Assembly (NCBI GenBank): GCA_013285685.1
Contig: JABDHD010000005.1
Span: forward strand, 1-64,000
Length of the DNA stretch: 64,000 nucleotides
Reading direction: 5' to 3'
DNA from: Bacteroidota bacterium
Lineage (GTDB): Bacteria > Bacteroidota > Bacteroidia > Sphingobacteriales > Sphingobacteriaceae
Under the pieces are notes generated by a model. It saw nothing but the letters and a program-made list of their open reading frames with translations. It did not search any database and was not told the origin of the DNA. Made by a program: the position numbers and the translations under genes. The stretch's first letter is position 1, and each line of letters begins with the position of its first letter. This document shows, in pieces, positions 42,419 to 52,626 of this stretch.

Positions 42419-44851
42419 TTATTCCGTTTTAAGGCTCTTCACCGGGTTCATCAAAGCAGCCTTAATTGCTTGCGAGCTCACGGTTATCAACGCTATAGCC
42501 ACTGCCAGCACGCCGGCCAGGGCAAACATCCACCAGCTTAATGGTATGCGATAGGCAAATCCCTGTAAAAACCAATGGCTCATAAAATACCAGGCAATAG
42601 GCGTCGCGATCATGAACGAAATACCCACCAGTATCAAAAAGTCCTTCGACAATAAACTTACAATACCGCTCACGCTTGAACCCAAAACCTTGCGGATGCC
42701 GATCTCCTTTTTGCGCTGTTCGGCGCTGAACGCGGCAAGGCCGAACAAACCCAAGCAGGAAATGATAATGGCTATCGAGGTGAATGAGTTAATGATATGC
42801 GAAATGATGGTCTCGCCTTCATACAGCTTTTGCACCTCGTCGTCCAAAAAAGCATATTGGAACGGCGTAGCAGGCATATCCCTTGTCCACACGGCGTTGA
42901 TCGTTCTCAATAGCTGGCTGTAATTACTGCTGTTTACCGATACGATCATGCTCGAAAAATCGCCGGGGTTACCATCATAAACCAGCATAAAAGCTTTTAC
43001 CGGGTCGTGCAGCGAATTATAATTAAAATCCTTCATCACGCCCACGACGGTCACAAAGGTTGCAGGTTTGTTATCATATCTTTGATACAATTTTACACCC
43101 TGGGCGGTTTGGGGGTTAAGACCAAGCCGTTTGGCCAGCGTTTGATTGATAAGCACCTTGTTGGAGTCGCCTTTCATAAAATCCCTGCCGCTGATCACTT
43201 TAATGCCGTTGGTTTTTGCAAAAAACTCGTCGCAGGCTATGTTTTGCGCGTCGATGGCATGGGCCATATCACCGCCTTCCGGGTAAACGCCATGATCGTG
43301 CAGTATAAACTGGCTCAGGTAATTATCAGCGCTGGTAACAGATTTGACGCCGGCAAGCGACTTTAAATCATTGGCAAGCGCCGGCATTTTGCCCTGCGCA
43401 TCGTTGGTATAAAAATTAAAGACCAACTTTTGGTTCTTGTCAAAACCCAGGTCTTTTGATTTAATAAAATTAAGCTGGCTGTAAATAATAATAATGCCGG
43501 TGATCATCACGATTGACAACACAAACTGGAAAACCACCAGCGATTTGCGTATGCCTGTAGCCGAAATGCGGCTGCTGAAATTGCCTTTGATAACTTTTAT
43601 CGCCTCAAAGTTCGACAAATAAAAGGCTGGGTAGCTGCCGGCCAAAAACCCGGTTACCAATACCAGGCCGGCGAGCATCAGCCACAGGCGGTAATCGGCA
43701 AAAAAGCCCATTTGGATATCGGCGCGTGTAATGTCATTAAGATACGGCATGAAGAAATAAAGCAGCGGCAAAGCGATGATAACACCGATAAACGCAAGTA
43801 AAAACGACTCGCCCAAAAATTGCTTTATAAGGTCGTATTTGCCAGCGCCGATCACTTTTCGGACGCCAACCTCCTTGGCCCGCTTGGATGCCCGCGCGGT
43901 TGAAAGGTTCATAAAATTGATGCAGGCGATCACCTGTATTAATACGGCAATGACAACAAGTATCAACAGGAATGAACTGCTTGTTGTTTTAGTAAGCTCT
44001 ACTTCATAACCCGATGTGGTATGTATTTCGGTAACGTGCTGCAGATGCAATTGCTTTTGCATCCCGAAAGCCCTCAGCCGGTCGGCGGCGTATTTGTTTA
44101 AAAATGCGGGAAGTTTTTTCTCCAGCGCTAACGGCTCGGTACCCGGCCGGAGCTTAACGTATGCAAACAAAAAATTATTCCCGGCCCATTCCGTAATATT
44201 GGAAATAGAGTTGCCAACCGGCCCGCTTTTTATCGTAATGAACATATTGCCCTCGATATGCGATTTGCCCAGGCTTTCGTCAACCACGCCGGTAACTTTA
44301 AAATCGTGCTTGCCATAGGCGTCATCGATGTTTACCATTTTCCCAACCGCGCTTTCGCGGCCGAAAAGTTTCTCGGCGGTAGACTTCAGCAATACCATAT
44401 CATACGGTTCATCCAAAGCGTGTTCAGGATGCCCTTCCACAAACTTGTAGGTGAAAATATCAAAGAAGGTTGAGTCGACGTACAATGCACCGGTTTCGTA
44501 AAACGACTGCTCCTTATACCGAAGCAAATGCTGTTTTGCGCCCAGTATATCCGTGCTCACTACCCGTGCGTAATTCTGCACTTCCGGGAAATCCCGTCGC
44601 ATTGCCGGTGTGATCGGCGGCGATGAAGCGCCGCTATGGTGATGGTCGCCGGTTAATACCAGGTCGGTAGTGATCCGGTAAATGTCCTGAACGTCTTTGT
44701 GCTGCTTATCGTAGCTGTATTGCTGTTGCACGTACAACAAAATGTAAAGGCAGCAAAGCGTGCCGGCCGCCAGGCCGAAAATATTGATGAAGCTGAAAGT
44801 TTTATTCTTCAGCAGGAAACGGAATGCCGTTTTAATATAGCTTTTTATCAT
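42419..44851 (-). CDS. MacB/FtsX-family ABC permease (fourth in the series)
   Basis: 810 residues, beginning MIKSYIKTAFRFLLKNKTFSF and ending LMNPVKSLKTE. The first FtsX block has CINFMNLSTARASKRAKEVG followed by VRKVIGAG, and the second has AFSAEQRKKEIGIRKVLGSS. It differs from its neighbours in the first periplasmic domain by a His-rich GDHHHSGASS near residue 70. The plan of two MacB_PCD domains and two FtsX blocks is otherwise complete. No ATPase gene lies nearby. Confidence 0.9.
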   Translation of the reverse strand: MIKSYIKTAFRFLLKNKTFSFINIFGLAAGTLCCLYILLYVQQQYSYDKQHKDVQDIYRITTDLVLTGDHHHSGASSPPITPAMRRDFPEVQNYARVVSTDILGAKQHLLRYKEQSFYETGALYVDSTFFDIFTYKFVEGHPEHALDEPYDMVLLKSTAEKLFGRESAVGKMVNIDDAYGKHDFKVTGVVDESLGKSHIEGNMFITIKSGPVGNSISNITEWAGNNFLFAYVKLRPGTEPLALEKKLPAFLNKYAADRLRAFGMQKQLHLQHVTEIHTTSGYEVELTKTTSSSFLLILVVIAVLIQVIACINFMNLSTARASKRAKEVGVRKVIGAGKYDLIKQFLGESFLLAFIGVIIALPLLYFFMPYLNDITRADIQMGFFADYRLWLMLAGLVLVTGFLAGSYPAFYLSNFEAIKVIKGNFSSRISATGIRKSLVVFQFVLSIVMITGIIIIYSQLNFIKSKDLGFDKNQKLVFNFYTNDAQGKMPALANDLKSLAGVKSVTSADNYLSQFILHDHGVYPEGGDMAHAIDAQNIACDEFFAKTNGIKVISGRDFMKGDSNKVLINQTLAKRLGLNPQTAQGVKLYQRYDNKPATFVTVVGVMKDFNYNSLHDPVKAFMLVYDGNPGDFSSMIVSVNSSNYSQLLRTINAVWTRDMPATPFQYAFLDDEVQKLYEGETIISHIINSFTSIAIIISCLGLFGLAAFSAEQRKKEIGIRKVLGSSVSGIVSLLSKDFLILVGISFMIATPIAWYFMSHWFLQGFAYRIPLSWWMFALAGVLAVAIALITVSSQAIKAALMNPVKSLKTE

Positions 44852-44853
44852 GG

Positions 44854-44925
44854 TTCATTTGTTCACTGGTTCATTAGTTCATTGGTCCTGGCTGCTTTTT
44901 AACTGCAAACTGCCACTGCCCACTG
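44854..44925. repeat. Spacer arrays TTCATTAG and CTGCCACTG
   Basis: On the coding strand the order is stop, GGCAGT units, a short AT segment, then AATGAAC octads, then the next ATG. Units: GGTTCACTGGTTCATTAG and CAAACTGCCACTGCCCACTG. Confidence 0.7.
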
Positions 44926-44929
44926 TTTC

Positions 44930-47347
44930 CTATTCGCTTCTCAAACTCTCCACCGGATTGGCAATAGCCGCCCTTATAGTATGGTAGCTAATGGTAATAA
45001 ACGCCAGTAAAAGGGTTGCTGCTGCCGATAACAAAAATATCCACCAGTTTAACGTAACCCGGTAGGCAAAAGCCTGCAGCCATTTGTTCATCAAATACCA
45101 GGATATTGGCACCGCTATTGCAAATGCGATGAGCACCAGTTTTAAAAACGAAGCTGATAATAGTCCGGTAATGTTGGAAACTGTTGCGCCGAGCACTTTG
45201 CGGATACCGATTTCCTTAACCCGCTGTTCGGCAGCCAGCGTTGTAAGCGCAAATAAGCCCAGGCTGGAGATCAATATGGCTATAAACGCCGCATAGGTGG
45301 TTATCATTTTCCATTGCTCTTCATCAGCGTATAGCTTTCGGTTCCAGTCGTCCAAAAAGTTATAGCTAACCACATCATAGGGCAGCGCGGCCTTTACGGA
45401 TGATTGGATAGCCGCGATGGTTTGCGCGGCCTTCCCGGTTTGGTACTTGACAAAAAGATGCAGCGTTTCGCCATTTCTATCCAGTGCAAAATACATCGGC
45501 TCTATCTTTTTCTTGAACGTATTGGAATGATAATCTTTTACTACCCCAACGATTTGCATGGGGCGCCGTTTGTCCATTGCAGGGCCACCAATTATCTGTC
45601 CGACCGGGCTGTGGCCGGCATCCATATAAGTTTTAACAAACGACTCGTTCACCAGGCAATTCGAGATGGTATCCGACGGATTACTATAGCTCAGGTACCG
45701 GCCCTTAACGAGGGGAATATTTAACAGCTGCAGGTAATGATCGTCGATGTACTCAAAATAAGTCCAGTCGGTTTCTTTTTTGTTGACCGTCAGCACGGTT
45801 TTGTTATAATCGCCCGCCTTCGCTCCCAGCATTTGTATAAAAGGGCGTTTGGCCAGTTCATTTTTTATCTGGTTCATTTCAGCCTTTTTGCCCCAGGGCA
45901 AATCAACCCGCACAATATTTTGGGTGGCGTAGCCCTGGTCTGAATGGGTCATGAAGTTAAATTGGTGCTGGAATACGATTGTGCTTATGATCAACACCAG
46001 CGCAATAACAAATTGCAGCACCACCAGCGATTTGCCGAGCGTATTCTTTCCGGAAAGCTTGAACCGCCCGTAAAGTGTTTGCACCGGATTGAAGCCCGAG
46101 GCCACAAATGATGGATAGAAACCGGCCAGCAGCGATACCAGCAGCCACAAACCTGCAAACAACAACACTATTTTTAGCTGGAATAAATAACTGATATCAA
46201 AATGCTTATCCGCCAGCTGGCTAAATTCGGGCAGAAATAGCTGCACCATAATTATAGCCGGAACAAAGGCCAGGGCGGTGATAAGGGCCGATTCACTCAA
46301 AAACTGGAGTACCAACTGCGGTTTTGAACTGCCGGAAACTTTCCGTATCCCGATCTCTTTGTTACGCTTTACCGATCGCGCCAGCATAATATTGATAAAA
46401 TTGATACAGGCAATAAGTAAAATTAAAACCCCCAGCGCGACCAGGATATAAGAGCTTGATATGTCGCTCGAGTCGCTCAGGCCGTTGCTTACATTATATA
46501 CTTTGGTAAGGTGCATTTGCAAAAAGGGCTGCAACAGATAGGTTTGCGACACATTTTTGCCATAATGCTTTTTAAACTTCGCCCAATTTTCACCGTTGTA
46601 TTTATAAAAAGACCGTTCAAATTTATGCTGAACCCGGGGAGCGTCGGCTGCGCTGCGCAATAGAAAAAAAGTATTTAAAAAGGTGCTGTTCCAGTCGTTC
46701 ATTTCGCTGTTGCGCCCTTTGGCATCGGTGGGCAAACTTCGCTCGAACGGAATCAGCATATCAAATTGAATAGTTGAATTGATGGGCGCACTTTTAACAA
46801 CGCCGGTTATCAAAAAAGGCTCCAACTTGTCGTCAACCTGTATCTCCACCGTTTTTCCGGTGACATTCGTGGTACCGAAACTTTTCACCGCCTGTTTATC
46901 CGATAATACAACCGAATTACGGCTCTCCAACAGGTTATTCGAAGCGCCTGATATCACCGGGAACGAGAATAGCTTAAAAAAGGAAGGATCGGTAAACAGC
47001 ACTTTTGCCTGCAGCGCAGTGTTCCCGGCTTTGGTGGTCATATCCCAGCCGTTAAGCCTGCAATAATTTTCAATTCCGGGGATGTCGGCAGCAAAATCAG
47101 GCCCCTGGGGAACTCCGGTGATACCGCGCGGATATTTGTTACCCGAAGAGTCGGTATAAACGTTCACCAGCCTGAACAATTGTTTGCCCTTTACCTGGAA
47201 TTTATCGTAGCTAAATTCATCATTCACAAAAAGCATGATCAGCATGGTGCAGGCAAGGCCGATGCTTAAGCCGGCAATATTTACAAACGATAAAACCTTA
47301 TTCCGGCTAAGGCTTCTGAATGCGGTGATGATGTAGTTTTTTATCAT
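44930..47347 (-). CDS. MacB/FtsX-family ABC permease (third in the series)
   Basis: 805 residues, MIKNYIITAFRSLSRNKVLSF at the start and NPVESLRSE at the end. The first FtsX block reads CINFINIMLARSVKRNKEIG followed by IRKVSGSS and the second TLAAEQRVKEIGIRKVLGAT. The first periplasmic domain is unusually different in sequence from the other four (RFSYDKFQVKGKQLFRLVNV-like and PRGITGVPQGPDFA), so it may serve a different partner. The usual two-fold plan is intact, with no truncation. There is no ATP-binding gene beside it. Confidence 0.9.
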   Translation of the reverse strand: MIKNYIITAFRSLSRNKVLSFVNIAGLSIGLACTMLIMLFVNDEFSYDKFQVKGKQLFRLVNVYTDSSGNKYPRGITGVPQGPDFAADIPGIENYCRLNGWDMTTKAGNTALQAKVLFTDPSFFKLFSFPVISGASNNLLESRNSVVLSDKQAVKSFGTTNVTGKTVEIQVDDKLEPFLITGVVKSAPINSTIQFDMLIPFERSLPTDAKGRNSEMNDWNSTFLNTFFLLRSAADAPRVQHKFERSFYKYNGENWAKFKKHYGKNVSQTYLLQPFLQMHLTKVYNVSNGLSDSSDISSSYILVALGVLILLIACINFINIMLARSVKRNKEIGIRKVSGSSKPQLVLQFLSESALITALAFVPAIIMVQLFLPEFSQLADKHFDISYLFQLKIVLLFAGLWLLVSLLAGFYPSFVASGFNPVQTLYGRFKLSGKNTLGKSLVVLQFVIALVLIISTIVFQHQFNFMTHSDQGYATQNIVRVDLPWGKKAEMNQIKNELAKRPFIQMLGAKAGDYNKTVLTVNKKETDWTYFEYIDDHYLQLLNIPLVKGRYLSYSNPSDTISNCLVNESFVKTYMDAGHSPVGQIIGGPAMDKRRPMQIVGVVKDYHSNTFKKKIEPMYFALDRNGETLHLFVKYQTGKAAQTIAAIQSSVKAALPYDVVSYNFLDDWNRKLYADEEQWKMITTYAAFIAILISSLGLFALTTLAAEQRVKEIGIRKVLGATVSNITGLLSASFLKLVLIAFAIAVPISWYLMNKWLQAFAYRVTLNWWIFLLSAAATLLLAFITISYHTIRAAIANPVESLRSE

Positions 47348-47349
47348 GG

Positions 47350-47440
47350 GTATCGGTTCATTAGTTCACTGGTTCATTAGTTCATTAGTATTAGCGCTTT
47401 TTTAATTGGCAACTGCTACTGCCAACTGCACTCTGCCAAC
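47350..47440. repeat. Spacer arrays TTCATTAG and CTGCCAACTG
   Basis: GGTTCATTAGTTCACTGG with further TTCATTAG units, then GGCAACTGCTACTGCCAACT and CTCTGCCAACT. Same order of arrays relative to stop and start as in the other permease spacers. Confidence 0.7.
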
Positions 47441-47442
47441 TC

Positions 47443-49869
47443 TCACTCGCTTTTCAAACTGCTTACCGGGTTACTCATTGCCGCTTTTATGGATTGATAG
47501 CTTACCGTTGCAAAAGCGATGACAATTGCGACAATGCCTGCCAGCGCCAGTATGTACCAATGAATAGCTGTTCGATAGGCAAAGCCTTGTAAAAACAGAT
47601 TTTGCATTACCCACCAGGCTGCCGGTGTGGCAACAATTATAGCAATGATAACCAACTTTATAAAGTCGAACGAAAGCATGCTTACAATGCCAGATACCTG
47701 CGCGCCCAAAACTTTGCGGATGCCAATTTCCTTGGTGCGCTGCTCCGCCGCATAAGCGGCCAGGCCGAATAAACCCAGGCAGGCGATAATAATGGCTAGC
47801 GAAGTAAATACTATTGATAGTTTGCCCATGCGCTGCTCCGAGGAATAAAGGTTGTTAAAATCCTCGTTCAGAAAGGCATAGCTGAACTGCTGTTTGGGCG
47901 ACAGCTGGTTCCAGATGGCCCTGATCTGCTCGATTACCGGCTTCGGGTTATCGCTGCTGAGCTTTACAGTTAAATCGGCGTTGTTTGGCTCATATCTCAG
48001 TATCAGCGGGCCGATATTATCCCTGAGCGAGCTAAAATTAAAATCCCTGAGCACCCCGATTACATGGTACGATTTAAATTGCTTGCCAAAATCGTCCTGC
48101 GGGCGGTACAAAAGTTGGTTAAGCGGATCCCGGAGCCCCAACAAACGCGCTGCCGATTCATTCACGATCATTGCTGTTGAATCGGTCGCCATTTTCTCTG
48201 AAAAATTCCGGCCCGATAAGAGCGTCATCCCAAGTGTTGGTATATAATCCGGGTCCACATCCCAAAGCTGCGTAAGGGTGCCCTGCTGCGCATTCATACT
48301 ATGATCTTTAAAAACTGATCCGTTATTACGCCAGCCGTTTACAGGGGTGTAGCCGGTTAGCGTTGCATTGCGAACGCCGGCCAATTGCTTTACTTCCTGT
48401 TTTAGTACCCGTGCCCGATCACCAAGCGCTGATACGTTGTAAACCGATAATACCTGGTCACGATTGTAGCCAAGGTTTTTATTTTGAATATATTTTAACT
48501 GGTTATAGATCACCAGCGTACCGATAATCAGGAATATGGATATGGCAAACTGGAAAACAACCAGGAAACTGCGTAAATAGCTATTGCGAAAGCCCCCGGC
48601 AAGTTTGCCTTTAAGCACCTGGACAGGCTGGAACGCGGAAAGGTACAGGGCCGGATAGGCGCCAGCAAGGCACCCGATGATAAAAACAACTGCCAATAAA
48701 ACAGGGCACAATATGAACAATACATGTGGTGTAACGGTCAGTTGTTTGCCGGAGACCTGGTTAAACAGTGGCAGCAACAGATATGCTGCAAATACCGCGA
48801 TCAATGCAGCAATAAAGGCAACGATTATCGCTTCGGTTAAAAACTGGTAAACCAGGTATTTGCGGGGTGAGCCCAGCACCTTGCGTACACCCACTTCGCG
48901 GGCACGGCCTGCAGAGCGGGCAGTAGATAAATTGATAAAATTAACACAGGCGATCAGCAAAATAAACAGGGCGACAGCTGAGAAAATGTATACGTACTGG
49001 ATGTTACCGTTTTGCCCCATTTCGGCAATTTTGTTGGACCGCAAGTGAATATAGGCGAGGGGCATCAGCGAGAAACTAAAACGGTTGCCGCTTTTTTCGA
49101 ACTTTTCGATACTGGTATGCAACGCGGCCTGCAATTGAGAGCCCACGTAATCGTGAACTATTTTTGGCAATGCTGCCGCTATTTTTGCCGGGCCGGCGCC
49201 AGGTTTTAACAACAGGTAAGTTTGAAAGTTACTGCTTAGCCAGGTATTTTCCCTGCTCTCATTTAACGTTAGCATCGAAATAAAGAAATCGAAGCGGAAG
49301 TGGGATTGCATGGGGATATCTTTGATAACTGCAGTTATTTTAAACGGCTTGTCATCATTGAATACGAGTGTTTGTCCCACTACATTCTCCCGGTTAAAAT
49401 ATTTTTTGGCCATGCTTTCCGTTAAAACCACCTCGTTTGGTTCAGTCAAAGCGGCGTGGTTGTCTCCATAAACAACAGGCAGGGTAAACACCTTAAATAT
49501 CGAATTATCGCAGTAGGTGACATAATCTTCGTGAATATTCTGCGTTCCCTTTTTAACCTGGAAACTGCCGGCCTGGCGGAAGCGGACAGTGCTCTCAATT
49601 TCAGGAAATTGACCTGCCAGCGTAGCCGCCAGCGGTGCCGGGCAAACCGCATCCTGTGACAGGTCGCCGTTGTATTTTACATCCTCGTCTACCCGGTAAA
49701 TGCGGTCGAAATTTTTATTGAAATGATCGTAACCCAGTTCATCGCTAACATAAAAAACGATCAGCAGGCAGGTTGCCAGGCCGACGGACAATCCCAAAAC
49801 GTTTAATAAGGTAAAGCCTTTATTTTTTGAAAGGCTTCGGTAAGCAGTTTTGATGTAGTTTCGTATCAT
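47443..49869 (-). CDS. MacB/FtsX-family ABC permease (second in the series)
   Basis: 808 residues, starting MIRNYIKTAYRSLSKNKGFT and ending NPVSSLKSE. It is the closest relative of the gene at 49998-52424: same length, the same N-terminus, and shared FtsX blocks CVNFINLSTARSAGRAREVG with VRKVLGSPRKYLVYQFLTE, and YAAEQRTKEIGIRKVLGAQ. The pair looks like the most recent duplication in the array. Both periplasmic domains are intact. ATP-binding subunit not found nearby. Confidence 0.92.
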   Translation of the reverse strand: MIRNYIKTAYRSLSKNKGFTLLNVLGLSVGLATCLLIVFYVSDELGYDHFNKNFDRIYRVDEDVKYNGDLSQDAVCPAPLAATLAGQFPEIESTVRFRQAGSFQVKKGTQNIHEDYVTYCDNSIFKVFTLPVVYGDNHAALTEPNEVVLTESMAKKYFNRENVVGQTLVFNDDKPFKITAVIKDIPMQSHFRFDFFISMLTLNESRENTWLSSNFQTYLLLKPGAGPAKIAAALPKIVHDYVGSQLQAALHTSIEKFEKSGNRFSFSLMPLAYIHLRSNKIAEMGQNGNIQYVYIFSAVALFILLIACVNFINLSTARSAGRAREVGVRKVLGSPRKYLVYQFLTEAIIVAFIAALIAVFAAYLLLPLFNQVSGKQLTVTPHVLFILCPVLLAVVFIIGCLAGAYPALYLSAFQPVQVLKGKLAGGFRNSYLRSFLVVFQFAISIFLIIGTLVIYNQLKYIQNKNLGYNRDQVLSVYNVSALGDRARVLKQEVKQLAGVRNATLTGYTPVNGWRNNGSVFKDHSMNAQQGTLTQLWDVDPDYIPTLGMTLLSGRNFSEKMATDSTAMIVNESAARLLGLRDPLNQLLYRPQDDFGKQFKSYHVIGVLRDFNFSSLRDNIGPLILRYEPNNADLTVKLSSDNPKPVIEQIRAIWNQLSPKQQFSYAFLNEDFNNLYSSEQRMGKLSIVFTSLAIIIACLGLFGLAAYAAEQRTKEIGIRKVLGAQVSGIVSMLSFDFIKLVIIAIIVATPAAWWVMQNLFLQGFAYRTAIHWYILALAGIVAIVIAFATVSYQSIKAAMSNPVSSLKSE

Positions 49870-49904
49870 GGTTGGTCATTTGTTCACTGGTTCATTAGTT
49901 CATT

Positions 49905-49995
49905 GTCAGAACCGTTGATTAAGCTGATTGGGCTGATTTCGCTGAGAACTGCCATCAATAAAATCATCTTAATCAGCTTAATCAACGGTTCAGAC
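49905..49995. repeat. GTCTGAACC-type long inverted repeat (copy 2)
   Basis: GTCAGAACCGTTGATTAAGC with TGATT at 49905-49929 pairs with AATCAGCTTAATCAACGGTT with CAGAC at 49971-49995, with one mismatch near the tip. It fills the spacer between two permease genes beside a TTCATTAG array. Confidence 0.88.
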
Positions 49996-49997
49996 AA

Positions 49998-52424
49998 TCA
50001 TTCACTTCTCAAACTCTCCACCGGGTTTGATAACGCGGCTTTTACTGATTGAAAACCTATGGTAATAATTGCGATCAGTATCGCCATAAAACCTGCCAAC
50101 GCCAGTTCCCACCATTGTATATTTACGCGATAGGCAAAATCCTGCAGCCACTTGTTCATTAAATACCATCCTGCAGGCAGTGCGATAAGTATTGCAATAA
50201 ATACCAGCTTTATAAAATCAAACGATAGCATAGTGGTAATGGCCGATACACTTGCACCCAAAACCTTGCGGATACCGATCTCTTTGGTACGCTGCTCGGC
50301 AGCATAAGCCGCCAAACCAAACAGGCCAAGGCAGGCTATTATCAATGCCAGGGAAGTAAACACAATGGATACAGCGCCCGCACGCTGCTCGGCCTTGTAT
50401 ATCGCTTCAAAATCCTGGTCCATAAACGAAAAATTCATCTGGACGTTTGACAATCCGCTCCATTTATCCTTTATCTGCGACAGCAGGACCGGGATATTCT
50501 TCGCGTTCATCCGGATACTTAAAGCACCGTTATTGTGGCCCATTACCAAAACCATCGGACTTACCACATCGCGCAGCGAGGCAAAATTAAAGTCCTTAAC
50601 TACCCCGATAATGTGGTATTCTTTGGAGTTTGACACCACCTGTTCGCCACCGTTTGAGCGGTACAAGGGTTTGTTTAAGGGATCGTCAAGGCCTAAAAAT
50701 TTGGCGGCTGCTTCGTTAATGATAATAGCCGATGAGTCCGTCAGCATCTCGCTCGAAAAGCTTCGGCCCGCGGCCATTTTCATGTCCAGCGTTTTTATAT
50801 AGTCTGCATCAACTTCCCAGGTTTGGGGGAACAGTGCTTTTTTCTGATCGAAGGAAGCATCTTTAAAAAATATGCTGGTATTTTTCTGGTTGGCGGTTGG
50901 CAAATAGCCGGTAAGCGTAGCATCGTCAACGCCCGGTATTTGTTTTACCTCCTGTTTAAAGGTTTGCGCCTGGTTACCTAACTCAAATGCATTTTGAATA
51001 ATGAGCACCTGGCTACGGTTGTAGCCGAGATCTTTGTTTTGAATAAAATTAAGCTGGTTGTGTATAACCAAAGTGCCTACAATGAGAAAAATAGATATGG
51101 AAAACTGCAAAACCACCAGGAAACTCCGCAAACCGCCGCCTTTAAACCCTGCCGATAATTTACCTTTCAGCACATTAATGGGTTGAAAGGCCGAAAGAAA
51201 TAATGCAGGGTATGCACCAGCCAGTGATCCTACTATTAAAATGATAGCCAGCAACGCCGGAATAAGCCAGCTGAGCATTTGCCCATTAATAACCATGTTT
51301 TTACCCGACAATTGGTTAAATGCGGGCAATAATGCCGAGGCAGCGATAAAAGCGATTACCGTAGCTACAAGCGTAATTAAAATGGATTCGGTAAGAAACT
51401 GGAACACCAGGTATTTTCGCGGCGAGCCAAGCACCTTGCGCACGCCCACCTCGCGGGCGCGGTTGGATGAACGGGCCGTGGACAGATTCATGAAGTTGAC
51501 GCAGGCAATTAATAAGATAAAAATGGCAATTGCCGAAAAAATGTAAACATATTGAATGGTGCTATTTGGCCCCAACTCGCCGGTGCGGTTTGATTTGAGG
51601 TGAATATCTGTTAACGCGGTTAAGTTCAGCCTGAAATAGCTCCCGCTTTTTTCGAACGCCGCAGTATTCATTTTCAATTGCGACTGCATTTGCTGCCCGC
51701 TGTATTTGTTAAGGAAAGCAGGCAACGCGGCCTCGAGTTTTTTATGATCGGCGGCGCTCTTAAATAAAACATAGGTATTATAGTCACTTCTTAACCATTC
51801 GTCCGACCGGCTATCCGGAAACGTAGACATGGAAATGAAGAAATCAAAATTAAAATGAGAAGTCCGGGGTATATCTTTTATTACGCCGGTGATCTTGTAA
51901 GCATTTTGATTGTCAAATGTTAACGTTTTGCCTACAACATTGGTGCTGGTAAAGTATTTTTTTGCAGTCGATTCGGTTAGCACTACGCTGTTAGGCTCGG
52001 CAAGTGCCGTTTGGGGGCTGCCGCTGATCATCGGCAACGTAAATACGTCGAACAACGAAGGATCGGCAAAAGCCATATTATTTTCAAGAATGGTTTCCGT
52101 CCCTTTTTTAACGTGGTGCGAACCGGCATTTTTTAGCCGTACTGTATTTTCAACATAAGGGAATTCGCTTTTAAGGGTTTGCGCCAAAGGCGGCATGCAC
52201 ACAGCGTAGAGCACATTATTTTCGCCAAGCTTCAGGTCTTCATTTACGCGGTAAATGCGGTCGGCTTTGGTATTGTAGCGGTCGTAGCTTAGTTCATCAA
52301 CAACGTAAAATATGATCAGCAGGCAGCTGGCCAGCCCCAAAGACAAGCCAAGGACATTTAAAATGGTGAAGCCTTTGTTTTTTACAAGGCTCCGGTATGC
52401 GGTTTTGATGTAGTTGCGTATCAT
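49998..52424 (-). CDS. MacB/FtsX-family ABC permease (first in the series)
   Basis: 808 residues, first gene of the leftward array. Beginning MIRNYIKTAYRSLVKNKGFT, ending NPVESLRSE. FtsX blocks: CVNFMNLSTARSSNRAREVG with VRKVLGSPRKYLVFQFLTE, and YAAEQRTKEIGIRKVLGAS. Two large periplasmic domains are predicted. A long upstream spacer (350 bases) may hold the operon promoter, but no clear -7 box was identified on the minus strand. Family members without their own ATPase are thought to share one encoded elsewhere or, by one idea, to act in envelope stress signalling. Confidence 0.92.
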   Translation of the reverse strand: MIRNYIKTAYRSLVKNKGFTILNVLGLSLGLASCLLIIFYVVDELSYDRYNTKADRIYRVNEDLKLGENNVLYAVCMPPLAQTLKSEFPYVENTVRLKNAGSHHVKKGTETILENNMAFADPSLFDVFTLPMISGSPQTALAEPNSVVLTESTAKKYFTSTNVVGKTLTFDNQNAYKITGVIKDIPRTSHFNFDFFISMSTFPDSRSDEWLRSDYNTYVLFKSAADHKKLEAALPAFLNKYSGQQMQSQLKMNTAAFEKSGSYFRLNLTALTDIHLKSNRTGELGPNSTIQYVYIFSAIAIFILLIACVNFMNLSTARSSNRAREVGVRKVLGSPRKYLVFQFLTESILITLVATVIAFIAASALLPAFNQLSGKNMVINGQMLSWLIPALLAIILIVGSLAGAYPALFLSAFQPINVLKGKLSAGFKGGGLRSFLVVLQFSISIFLIVGTLVIHNQLNFIQNKDLGYNRSQVLIIQNAFELGNQAQTFKQEVKQIPGVDDATLTGYLPTANQKNTSIFFKDASFDQKKALFPQTWEVDADYIKTLDMKMAAGRSFSSEMLTDSSAIIINEAAAKFLGLDDPLNKPLYRSNGGEQVVSNSKEYHIIGVVKDFNFASLRDVVSPMVLVMGHNNGALSIRMNAKNIPVLLSQIKDKWSGLSNVQMNFSFMDQDFEAIYKAEQRAGAVSIVFTSLALIIACLGLFGLAAYAAEQRTKEIGIRKVLGASVSAITTMLSFDFIKLVFIAILIALPAGWYLMNKWLQDFAYRVNIQWWELALAGFMAILIAIITIGFQSVKAALSNPVESLRSE

Positions 52425-52482
52425 GGTAGTTTATTGGTTCATTAGTTCATTAGTTCATTAGTGCCAGGCACACTGCTATGGC

Positions 52483-52515
52483 AGACTTACGAAGTTTAGA
52501 AAACTTCGTAAGTCT
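52483..52515. repeat. AGACTTACGAAGT inverted repeat
   Basis: AGACTTACGAAGTTT and AACTTCGTAAGTCT around a short loop, the same family as 29167-29199. One C to A change (and its complement) keeps the pairing. Confidence 0.8.
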
Positions 52516-52626
52516 TGGTAACGACCAAGAAAATGCCAAATAGCTATTGTACTGGTTATTAATATTTTATATTGAATTTACGATTGAATATTGTCCGGTT
52601 TTGATACAATGAATGTCCGGTTATGT

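Noticed and set aside
40000-52400. Numerous plus-strand frames of 60-145 codons across the permease array
   Set aside because: They are antisense shadows of the permease genes, recurring at equivalent places in each paralog.
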